DNA of 7,079 bases from NCBI GenBank assembly GCA_003140275.1, contig PLJQ01000458.1, forward strand, positions 1-7,079, read 5' to 3'. Below, piece by piece: positions 1 to 6,574 of this stretch (position 1 is its first letter; every line of letters begins with the position of its first letter). Position numbers and translations under genes: made by a program. The notes beneath the pieces were generated by a model that had not been told where the DNA came from, ran no database searches, and saw nothing but the letters and a program-made list of their open reading frames with translations. Origin of the DNA: Limisphaerales bacterium (GTDB lineage Bacteria; Verrucomicrobiota; Verrucomicrobiia; Limisphaerales; PALSA-1396).

Positions 1-1
1 G

Positions 2-1627
2 ATACGGTGTCAATCTGCACCCCTCATCGGGGTGGAAACAGACCCGCTCTCGTTGGAAATTTGTCGTCAAGTTCTCACTTTGTCGGATTACCCGAATGAC
101 AACAGTTGGCAGTTGCACCCTGCCGACGTATTCACTTGGCCCGAGTGGGACACAACTTTGAAATCCGCCTCGATCATACTTGCGAATCCGCCTTACGAGA
201 AATTCAAGAAAGGATACCGTCGCGACATCGGCGCTCGCAAAACCAAGCCGCCTGCTGAATTTCTTTACCGATTATTTCAACAACCGCCGCGTCTTCTCGG
301 ACTTGTTTTGCCGCAGAGCTTTCTTAGCGATCCGGTTTATCGCGATGCGAACCGGCAGATGGCAAAGCGATACGATACAATCAAGATTGTCGAGTTACCG
401 CAAATCTTCCGCTACGCAGACAATGAAACCGTGGCGATCATGGCTAGCGGGTTGCGGACAGACGGTCGCACTGTGCGAGTGCATTACGCCGAGGTGCTGA
501 AAGAAGGCGTCGAGAAATTCTTGGAGGACTGTCATGTTAGCGAGGTGCGCAGCGCGGCTGTTCTGGTGCCACCTTCCAAAGGTGGACCGCCTTTCACGCT
601 GCGCTTACTACCGAAGAATTCCATTTTTGGAGAGATCGACTGCAAATTAAAGTTGGGAGATGTAGCGGCAATTCACAAGGGCGTGAATTGGATTGCGCGT
701 TCTGACGGCAAACCAAAAACAGCACCCCGCAACGATGTCGCACGCGACAAGGAGAAGCATGGATTTCATCTTGGCGCTGAAAAGATGTATGATAATCTCA
801 CGCAGTTTCAATTGCGCGCGCGTCGCTATCTGTCACTTCTCGACCAACATCAGGATCCGAGCACACGAGCCAACAAACGGAACTGGGAAAAGCCTAAGGT
901 TGTATGCAACGCTGCTCGGCTGCTTCGGAAGTCCCCTTGGCGGCTTGTAGTTTGGGCGGACTCAGAGGGGCTGGCGTTCACAAATCATTTCTTCGCGATT
1001 TGGCCTCACCAACACATTTCCGAGTTCGCTCTTGCCGCAATCCTTGCCTCGCCAGTGGCAAGTGCTTTCAGCTTCGAGCTTGATATGGAACGAAACAACC
1101 ATATTGAGACGTTACGACAACTTCCGCTTCCAGACCGTGAACAATTGCGCCCAGGCGGCGAGCTCCACCGACGCGCGGCCGAACTACAGGACATGCTGTT
1201 AGTGCGCGACTTTACTCAGCCGCCTACTGAGCAGGCGGTGTTGGCGGCAGTTCTTCGCCTTGATGCGGCCGTGCTCACTGCATACAATCTTTCTACCAAT
1301 GTTCAGTTTCGCCTGTTGAAGAAGTTTACCGGTTGGTCTCGTCCACTTCCTTCTCCATACGACAAGGCTCTGATCCGCTATTTTCCCGACCACTTCGAAG
1401 AAGAGATTACGCTCGCTGAGTTGCTTGCTATTACCGTTGATTGGGAGCGGACTTCAGAGCGAAAGACTGTCCTACACGAGGCCGGGATTCGAGCGGCAGC
1501 TTGCAAGGTGCTGGCGGCATCGGCGGATTGTTGGCCCGCACCGATCATGGCTCACAACTTAGCGCCTTCTATCACGCTGATGGAAAGCTTCGATTGCGAC
1601 TTGCTTTCCGCGGGGCCTGAGAGTTGA
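2..1627 (+). CDS. N6-adenine DNA methyltransferase (Eco57I/type IIG-like), C-terminal part, 5' end outside window
   Basis: Predicted to transfer a methyl group from S-adenosylmethionine to adenine N6 in a specific DNA sequence, in the cytoplasm. The frame is open to the left edge, so the GTG at 32 is probably internal. Codons just before it read on into 'LIGVETDPLSLEICRQ', which resembles the G-x-E-x-D-P segment (motif II) of this family. The catalytic motif IV, ILANPPY, is encoded with NPPY at 185-196. Downstream lie a probable target-recognition region and a segment 'FALAAILASPVASAF...LRQLPLP', typical of the C-terminal half of such enzymes. SAM motif I and any nuclease domain would lie upstream and cannot be judged. 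The gene ends 60 bp before the esterase start, and no partner defence gene follows, so any partners would be to the left. Two sampled 60-base lines (61-120, 1261-1320) have 29 and 28 G+C, lower than neighbouring genes. The exact class (type I, IIG, BREX- or DISARM-type) is unresolved. The methyltransferase call itself is firm. Confidence 0.88.
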   Translation: MRCQSAPLIGVETDPLSLEICRQVLTLSDYPNDNSWQLHPADVFTWPEWDTTLKSASIILANPPYEKFKKGYRRDIGARKTKPPAEFLYRLFQQPPRLLGLVLPQSFLSDPVYRDANRQMAKRYDTIKIVELPQIFRYADNETVAIMASGLRTDGRTVRVHYAEVLKEGVEKFLEDCHVSEVRSAAVLVPPSKGGPPFTLRLLPKNSIFGEIDCKLKLGDVAAIHKGVNWIARSDGKPKTAPRNDVARDKEKHGFHLGAEKMYDNLTQFQLRARRYLSLLDQHQDPSTRANKRNWEKPKVVCNAARLLRKSPWRLVVWADSEGLAFTNHFFAIWPHQHISEFALAAILASPVASAFSFELDMERNNHIETLRQLPLPDREQLRPGGELHRRAAELQDMLLVRDFTQPPTEQAVLAAVLRLDAAVLTAYNLSTNVQFRLLKKFTGWSRPLPSPYDKALIRYFPDHFEEEITLAELLAITVDWERTSERKTVLHEAGIRAAACKVLAASADCWPAPIMAHNLAPSITLMESFDCDLLSAGPES

Positions 1628-1687
1628 AATGTCACTTGTATGTATTCGTTTGCCGATGAACCCAGCAACTTGCGTATCACGTCGAAT

Positions 1688-3010
1688 ATGAAAACTTCGT
1701 TGCATAAACTCCTGTTGCTCCTATCCGCCCTCGCCGCCCTACAAGTCCGCGCTGTGGCTGGGGATTTTCAGATCCGCGACGGTGACCACGTCGTGTTTTT
1801 GGGGGACAGCATTACCGAGCAACGGCTTTACACGACGTATATCGAGGCGTATGCCCTGACCCGCCATCCGCAATGGAAGCTCACCTTCCGCAACGTGGGG
1901 TGGGGCGGGGATACTGCGTGGCTAAGGCAGCGCACTCACCCGGATGAAGGCGTCTTGTTCGCGGCCGACTCGCACGTTCAGCAAGAAATGGTGGAGGATT
2001 CCGTCGGGCGCGGCCTCAAGCGCGACGTTCTGCCGTTGAAGCCGACGTTGGTGACCATCAAGTTCGGGATGAACGATCATTCGTATCAGCCCTTCCGGGA
2101 GGACATCTTTCGCGCTTACGTTCGCAGCCAGACCCAGCTCGCCAAAGTTCTCGAAGCCAGCGGCGCGCGGCTGGCGTTCCTGACACCCCAGCCGATAGAG
2201 GAAAAGCGGGCCGACCCAAACCAGGACGTCCGCAACCTGTCCTTGCGCAAGTTCTCCGACGGCCTCAAAGAGGTCGCCGCCAAAGAGGGGGCCACGTTCG
2301 TGGATCAGTTTGATCCTTACATGGCCATGTTGGTGCGGGAGCGGGCGGCCAACCCGCCCGGTTTCGTGGGTGGCGGAGATACGGTTCACCCCGGTCCGAT
2401 CGGCCACACAGTCATGGCGTGGGCAGTCCTGAAAGGACTCGGGGCGCCGACGCTCGTTTCGCGGGCGGAGATCGATGCCGTCGCAGGGAAATGTGTGGGT
2501 TCGGAGGACTGCCGGATAAGCGAGTTGAAGGTGTCGGACGGCAAGGTGAGCTTTGACCGGTTGGACGAGGCTTTGCCGATGCCGATTGATCCGAAGGCCG
2601 AGAGGGCGCTCGAGTTGGCGCCGATTTTGGATGAACTAAGCCGGTACGAACTTAAGATCACCGGGTTGCCCCAGGGGACCTACGAGGTGTCGATTGACGG
2701 GGAAGCGGTTGGGAAGGTTGGCACGCAGGACTTGACCAAGGGCTGGAACCTGACAGTTAACGCTGGACCAGTCACGCGGCAGGCCCGTCAGCTTCTGAGT
2801 CTGGTGTTCCAGAAGAACAATACCTTTTTCGCCCGGTGGCGGGATGTCCAGTTATACAATTTTCCCGGCTGGGCGCGCAGCCCGGAGAACGAAACGATGC
2901 GCAGCGCGGAGTTGTCCAAACTGGACCACCAGATTGAGCAGCAGGAAGCCCAGATTGATGAGGCCCGCAAGCCGAAGTCCCACCATTTCGAGCTGAAGCC
3001 AGCGGGGTAA
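1688..3010 (+). CDS. Exported SGNH/GDSL-family hydrolase with C-terminal beta domain and coiled-coil tail
   Basis: Probable secreted esterase or deacylase; the substrate is unknown, and acylated polysaccharide is a guess from the family. I chose the ATG at 1688 (440 residues) over the in-frame ATG at 1640 because it starts directly with a signal peptide: MKTSLHK, a leucine-rich core, and a likely cut after A-V-A (residue 24). Family blocks are complete: block I GDSITE with nucleophile Ser41; block II N-x-G-x-x-G-D-T around residues 69-75; block III GMND with Asn129; block V D-T-V-H-P with Asp231 and His234. The SGNH domain ends near residue 255. About 150 residues follow, with a Cys269/Cys275 pair, a beta-rich stretch ('ITGLPQGTYEVSIDGE'), and a charged helix near 407-429 likely to form a coiled coil. 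The last residues are basic and His-containing. No clear Shine-Dalgarno site precedes either ATG. It converges on the haem-protein gene. Confidence 0.9.
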   Translation: MKTSLHKLLLLLSALAALQVRAVAGDFQIRDGDHVVFLGDSITEQRLYTTYIEAYALTRHPQWKLTFRNVGWGGDTAWLRQRTHPDEGVLFAADSHVQQEMVEDSVGRGLKRDVLPLKPTLVTIKFGMNDHSYQPFREDIFRAYVRSQTQLAKVLEASGARLAFLTPQPIEEKRADPNQDVRNLSLRKFSDGLKEVAAKEGATFVDQFDPYMAMLVRERAANPPGFVGGGDTVHPGPIGHTVMAWAVLKGLGAPTLVSRAEIDAVAGKCVGSEDCRISELKVSDGKVSFDRLDEALPMPIDPKAERALELAPILDELSRYELKITGLPQGTYEVSIDGEAVGKVGTQDLTKGWNLTVNAGPVTRQARQLLSLVFQKNNTFFARWRDVQLYNFPGWARSPENETMRSAELSKLDHQIEQQEAQIDEARKPKSHHFELKPAG

Positions 3011-3077
3011 GACGGGAATCATGGAGCGTAGGAAAGCCTGATTTGGAGGGGGTTTGTCCGAATGGGTCCAATGTAAA

Positions 3078-3272
3078 GCAGCGTTTTTCCGGTTTCAGGC
3101 CCGTCATCCCCACGTACACGCACAGCCTCTTGGGGTCGCAAGAGGGGTTGGCGGCGACACGCACCGTCCGGATTCTGCCAACGGCGCGATCAAGCAACAC
3201 GACGTAAACGCTGTGGTGGTCTTGTGGCTGTCGTTTCGGGCGGAGTTGTCTGAACGTTAGGCGCTTCATCAT
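3078..3272 (-). pseudogene. Remnant of a GIY-YIG-like nuclease-family gene, 3' part lost
   Basis: Minus-strand translation from the ATG at 3272-3270 gives a short basic N-terminus, then V-Y-V-V-L-L-D (residues 22-28, the 'GIY' position). After N-P-x-x-D-P comes C-V-Y-V-G-M-T-G-L (51-59, the 'YIG' position) and K-P-E-K-R with Arg64, the usual catalytic Arg. Likeness to small bacterial GIY-YIG proteins stops abruptly at about 3080. The expected following His/Gly-rich and Glu-containing part is not found in any of the three minus frames of 3001-3077. The frame does stay open to 2772 (166 codons in all), but from 3010 down it runs antisense to the esterase gene and looks unlike a protein. The ATG overlaps the TGA of the haem-protein gene (ATGATGA), so a re-initiated short product is possible. 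I call it a decayed or truncated gene; a short expressed protein is the alternative. Confidence 0.6.
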
Positions 3273-5953
3273 AGAGACTTGAGGCGGAAGAATTCCTGGA
3301 CCGCGCCCGGGTTGAAAATGTTGGTGAGCTGCAACAGTCCCGCGCCTTCGGCGAAGTTGGTGCTCACATTGACCCAGTCCGTCAGATCGCTTGATTCTTG
3401 CAATATCCACGGCTGGTTCGCAAACGCGGAGGCCGTGATCAAAAAGTTTGTGCCACCGATCAGTTGGATGCCGGTGATTCCGGGCGGCGGAAGATTTGAA
3501 AAAACCGCCGTCACGCTGGTGTTGTTCGTCGGCATGATATACAACGTGGTTGGCGACGCGGCGTTGCTCACGCCCGCACCGGTCCAGCCGGCGAAAATCT
3601 GTCCGCCCGGCGCGGCGTTGGCGGTCAGTGTGAGAATTGAACCCGCGCCGAAATTCCCGCCGCCGGTGCCGTTGCTCACGATGAGCGAGTAGGCGTTCGC
3701 GGAATTCGTCCGCCAGAGGCGGAGCAGTTGGCGCAGCGCGAGCGGCGCATTCGTCGGGGCCGGCCGGCCAAGCTGGTCAACGGCGTTGATGCCGTGGCAA
3801 TTCGCGCACGTCCGCACTTCGCCCGGTCGGAAGTTGATCCAGTAACGCTCCTTGACCACGCTGTCATTGTTGTTCGTGCCGGTGAGTTGCCAGGTCACCG
3901 CCCGGTTGGCAGGAATGAAGGTTGCCTGCGAGCCGTCACTCATCAGTTCCGTGCCGCCGATGGGCGCGTTGGGTTGGCTGCTGGTGTAATTGAGATTGGT
4001 CGTCGCGTGCATCGGCACGGCGAGGACGCGGCGTCCCGGTTGCAGGTTTGTCGTGCCGTAAGTGTAGCCGCGCAGGTAATCAGCCTGAAGATATTGCAGA
4101 TGGGTGATACTGTAAACTTTTCCGCCGTCGGCAATGGTGCTGACCCCGCCGGGCACGGACAAATTATAAGGCTGCTGTTTGTCGGCCTCGTCGCGGGCGG
4201 TGACGTTGCGGCTCACGACGAGCGCAATGCTGCGCGCGGCGAGGTCGGCCTGAAACGTCGGCAGGTCCACGCCCTCCTCAACGAAAACCTGTTGTTCAAT
4301 CGGATTCACCGGGGTGCTGACGGGGGTGGGAACCGGCCGCGCCCGAACTTCCACCGGCTGCAATTCCCAGAGCGGTCCGGCGTTGGTCACAAGCGTCGGG
4401 CCGTCCCAGTAAACGGCCACGTTGGTCAACCCGCTGGTGAGGGTCTGGTTGGTCGTCCACAATGCGCCGGAGGGTTTGAGCGACATCAACCTGAAATGAT
4501 ATTGCGAGACGGGCAACGAAGCCGTCCCGGTGTTGGTGTCCCAGCCGAAGTTGAGCGACGTGGGCGTGGCGGTGAACACCGCGATGAGCATGCCGTCGGT
4601 CATGGGCAGCGGATTGCGGAACAGGCCCAGGGAATTCGGGCCATTCGCGCCGCTGACGGGCGTAATGGGGTTGACCACCATGCCGGTCGGATTCAATCCC
4701 TTGCCGCCGGTGAGGGTGAGGATTTGTCCCGCCGCGTGGTTGCCGCCAAAGATGGAAATATCCTGCGCGTTCAATCCCCAGTACAGTCCGTTGGTGCGCG
4801 GATCTTCGGTGATTTGAAAAAAGGAGGCCAGCGGATTGGTGTTTGCGCTGATGACCCCGGAGGCGAGGCGCGAGGCCAGATTGGTGACGCTGACAAGATT
4901 GGTGTCCGCCGTGAACGACTGCGTCAGGTTGAAAAAAGAAATCTCATGCCGCCCGACGTGGTTCAGAACCTCCTCGTTGCCGCCGTCGGGATCGAGCGCC
5001 CAGGGCAGGAAGACGTTGAACAGATCCGGGTTCACGCCGAGTTGCGCGCAGTAGTTGGTGTCGAAATCGTTTGGTTCGGGAAAGGTTTCGATGGTGTTGG
5101 TGGATTGCGTTGGCGCGTTGGCCTTCTCGCTCAAAAAATTCAGCGCCCCGTTGGTGGAGCGGCCCAGGCGGTCGCCGGTGGCGTTGCCATCCTGAATCAG
5201 ATGATCCCAGCGCGTGAGGATGAGCCGGCCAAAGCTGTCGATGAACGGATTGAATCCACCGCTGGGCAGATGTTCCAACATTTTCAAATCATCGGTGGCC
5301 GGGTCGAGACTGTAAGTGCCGGTGACGCTGGGCGCGCCCTTGTATTCATCGCGTTGCGGGTGGAGATATGACTGGTTGCTGAACGGCCGGTCACTCATGA
5401 AAATAATCCGGCCATCCGTGGCGTACGCCGGGTTCACGTTATTGCAATTCACCGGCTGATACGCCACCGGCACGATGACGGGCGGCGTGTTCGTGTTGGC
5501 GATGACCGCGTCGAGATTCGTAAGTTCGTAAAGCTGCCAGAAGAAAGCCGTGGTGTCCGTCGCGTTCGTCGGGGTGCCGACCACCATGCTGAAGAGAACT
5601 TTTCTTCCGCCCCAATGAATCGCCGGATCGCGCACATCTATGCCGCTGCCCGCTTGAATTCCATTCAGGCCGAATCCGGCCATGCGCGTGAGATTGACGA
5701 GGCAAAGATTGGTCGTCATCAACCACAAATCGCCGCCGCGCGCGGCGTGCGCGGTGTCGGCCTGCTGATTGCCAAACTCCGTGACGACGGAAAGGAACGT
5801 GTTGGAGACCGAGCTGTTGAGTTCACGCGGAATCGGCGGTTGCGTGACGAAGACGATGGGATTCGTCAGCGTGAGGGCGGGCGCCGGGGCAACCAGAAAC
5901 GCCAACAACAGAGGGACGAAAATGTTTCTCCAAGCGGTCGTCTGATTCTTCAT
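3269..5953 (-). CDS. Secreted monohaem c-type protein related to hydrazine synthase alpha subunit, with InlB-type repeat and C-terminal beta module
   Basis: An 894-residue exported protein. The signal peptide is MKNQTTAWRN, then a hydrophobic run (IFVPLLLAFLV), cleaved probably after A-P-A near residue 26. Residues ~30-745 match my recollection of the widespread PVC family annotated as HZS-alpha-like: N-terminal 'PIVFVTQPPIPRELN', 'DTAHAARGGDLW', propeller-like strands ('DGRIIFMSDRP', 'DSFGRLILTRWDH'), N-H-V-G-R-H-E at 331-337, and 'RPGEVRTCANCHG'. CANCH (716-720, bases 3794-3808) is a single CxxCH covalent haem c site. Residues ~757-818 are a divergent InlB B-repeat ('ANAAPGGQIFAGWTG'). Residues ~826-894 form a terminal module with 'WILQESSDLTDW' and a final E-F-F-R-L, common at the ends of Verrucomicrobiota secreted proteins. 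Haem attachment implies periplasmic maturation. Hydrazine synthesis is not implied, since no beta/gamma subunits or anammox genes are present. A redox or binding role at the cell surface is inference. A weak purine stretch (aaagtgaag) precedes the ATG. Confidence 0.87.
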   Translation of the reverse strand: MKNQTTAWRNIFVPLLLAFLVAPAPALTLTNPIVFVTQPPIPRELNSSVSNTFLSVVTEFGNQQADTAHAARGGDLWLMTTNLCLVNLTRMAGFGLNGIQAGSGIDVRDPAIHWGGRKVLFSMVVGTPTNATDTTAFFWQLYELTNLDAVIANTNTPPVIVPVAYQPVNCNNVNPAYATDGRIIFMSDRPFSNQSYLHPQRDEYKGAPSVTGTYSLDPATDDLKMLEHLPSGGFNPFIDSFGRLILTRWDHLIQDGNATGDRLGRSTNGALNFLSEKANAPTQSTNTIETFPEPNDFDTNYCAQLGVNPDLFNVFLPWALDPDGGNEEVLNHVGRHEISFFNLTQSFTADTNLVSVTNLASRLASGVISANTNPLASFFQITEDPRTNGLYWGLNAQDISIFGGNHAAGQILTLTGGKGLNPTGMVVNPITPVSGANGPNSLGLFRNPLPMTDGMLIAVFTATPTSLNFGWDTNTGTASLPVSQYHFRLMSLKPSGALWTTNQTLTSGLTNVAVYWDGPTLVTNAGPLWELQPVEVRARPVPTPVSTPVNPIEQQVFVEEGVDLPTFQADLAARSIALVVSRNVTARDEADKQQPYNLSVPGGVSTIADGGKVYSITHLQYLQADYLRGYTYGTTNLQPGRRVLAVPMHATTNLNYTSSQPNAPIGGTELMSDGSQATFIPANRAVTWQLTGTNNNDSVVKERYWINFRPGEVRTCANCHGINAVDQLGRPAPTNAPLALRQLLRLWRTNSANAYSLIVSNGTGGGNFGAGSILTLTANAAPGGQIFAGWTGAGVSNAASPTTLYIMPTNNTSVTAVFSNLPPPGITGIQLIGGTNFLITASAFANQPWILQESSDLTDWVNVSTNFAEGAGLLQLTNIFNPGAVQEFFRLKSL

Positions 5954-6023
5954 GGCTTCACTTTAGGCTGGTTTGCGAAACGCTCCAATACACCGGTCGG
6001 CTTTTGTTCTTTCCGTCATCCAC

Positions 6024-6058
6024 AACGCCGCTGCACCAGTTCGCCTGGCGGCGGCGTT
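6024..6058 (-). promoter_or_regulatory. GC-rich hairpin in the predicted 5' leader of the haem-protein gene
   Basis: The arms AACGCCGC (6024-6031) and GCGGCGTT (6051-6058) are perfect 8-bp reverse complements. A second inner stem, CCAG (6036-6039) with CTGG (6045-6048), closes a 5-base loop, with a small internal loop between the stems. The hairpin begins about 70 bases upstream of the haem-protein ATG. Read on the plus strand it is followed by TTTCTT, so it could also act as a plus-strand or antisense terminator. No T run follows on the minus strand. Its function is unknown. Confidence 0.4.
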
Positions 6059-6098
6059 TCTTGCTGTGCAAAAAGCATAAACCAAGCCGCTCCATTCG

Positions 6099-6129
6099 AT
6101 TTTATCAAGAGTGATCTGGCCAACGCCAA
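6099..6129 (-). promoter_or_regulatory. Candidate sigma70-type promoter for the haem-protein gene
   Basis: On the minus strand, TTGGCG (bases 6129-6124; 4 of 6 match to TTGACA) is followed after 19 bases by TAAAAT (6104-6099; 5 of 6 match to TATAAT). The spacer is longer than the ideal 17. If used, it would give a leader of about 140 bases that includes the 6024-6058 hairpin. The call rests on consensus matching by eye only. Confidence 0.25.
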
Positions 6130-6150
6130 AACCGTTTCATTCAGAAACTG

Positions 6151-6177
6151 CCTCTCGAATTGCGGAATTCGTTGAGG
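6151..6177. repeat. Imperfect inverted repeat (hairpin)
   Basis: CCTC-t-CGAATT, loop GCGG, AATTCG-tt-GAGG. The inner 6-bp and outer 4-bp stems are perfect, separated by a 1/2-base internal loop. TTT follows on the plus strand and AAA lies three bases before the left arm, so the stem could extend by three more pairs. It lies upstream of the candidate promoter at 6099-6129 and could be a protein-binding site or a bidirectional terminator. No gene is known to end here. Confidence 0.35.
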
Positions 6178-6434
6178 TTTGAACGACCGCGTTTGGGGAA
6201 GAAACCGTTGTGGGATCCGCCGTTTTCATCCGCCTGACGGCGCGGCGTTCGTTGAACAGCGCGGCGTCGTTCACCACATCATCAAACGAGCACGGCACGC
6301 GCCCAGATTTTCTGCTGGAAAATAAATTAAGATTTCGAGGTGAAATTGCGGCATTGCTTCAGTGCAATCAGAGGGCTGGCTGTTTCAATTCTGTTTGCGT
6401 AATTGCACCTTGGTAGTGGGTGAGGCCTTGGCGG

Positions 6435-6489
6435 GCGATCGCGAAGTCCTTGTCCAATTGGACGTCATGGGTCGGGCGCGCAGACGTCC
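6435..6489. promoter_or_regulatory. Cluster of palindromes upstream of the small secreted-protein gene
   Basis: Three perfect dyads lie in 55 bp: GCGATCGC (6435-6442), the 12-bp palindrome GTCCAATTGGAC (6452-6463), and an inverted pair GGACGTC (6460-6466) / GACGTCC (6483-6489) whose cores are themselves the palindrome GACGTC. The cluster ends 85 bp before the ATG at 6575, where operators could sit. No specific regulator family is recognised, and chance in GC-rich DNA cannot be excluded. Confidence 0.3.
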
Positions 6490-6574
6490 GCGGGTTTGCT
6501 TTATTCAAAGAAAAAATGCGAAAATGATTTGAAGCCTGCGAACAATTCCATCCGGTTTCCGTCTCATCTTGCAT

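Larger units (their letters stand above)
5954..6574. other. Long intergenic region between divergent genes, no supported gene
   Basis: About 620 bp separate the minus-strand haem-protein gene from the plus-strand small secreted-protein gene. Short open frames exist (for example minus 6368-6574 and plus 6210-6416), but I recognise no family motif in them, and their composition fits chance. What can be seen is a candidate minus-strand promoter near 6099-6129, a strong GC-rich hairpin at 6024-6058, an imperfect hairpin at 6151-6177, an A+T-rich patch around 6318-6336, alternative ATTGC/GCAAT pairings at 6353-6408, and a cluster of palindromes at 6435-6489. The stretch is much longer than a simple divergent promoter needs, so a small RNA or regulator sites are possible but unproven. 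Confidence 0.6.

Noticed and set aside
1640..1687. Earlier in-frame ATG adding 16 residues to the esterase
   Set aside because: The added residues are polar and would bury the signal peptide; the ATG at 1688 gives a standard export signal.
1922..2407. 161-codon minus-strand frame inside the esterase gene
   Set aside because: Antisense to the complete SGNH blocks; no motif or signal of its own.
3126..3145. Perfect 7-bp stem CCTCTTG/CAAGAGG with a 6-base loop in the convergent space, considered as a terminator
   Set aside because: No T run follows on either strand, and the stem lies inside the GIY-YIG-like coding remnant, so it may be a chance result of coding sequence.
3728..5371. 547-codon open frame on the plus strand, antisense to the haem-protein gene
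   Set aside because: Its translation is Arg/Gly/Val-rich without family motifs and lies wholly opposite a gene with signal peptide, CxxCH and family motifs; it is a by-product of GC-rich codon use.
3269..5953. Evidence for hydrazine synthesis or anammox metabolism
   Set aside because: Only an alpha-like subunit family member is present, with a single haem site and Verrucomicrobiota-type C-terminal modules; no beta/gamma subunits or hydrazine dehydrogenase are seen.
5615..6175. 186-codon plus-strand frame covering the start of the haem-protein gene and its leader
   Set aside because: Two thirds is antisense to a well-supported gene, and the part over the intergenic region has no recognisable motif.
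6368..6574. 68-codon minus-strand frame upstream of the small secreted-protein gene
   Set aside because: No recognisable domain, no signal peptide, and it spans the palindrome cluster; compatible with a chance open frame.
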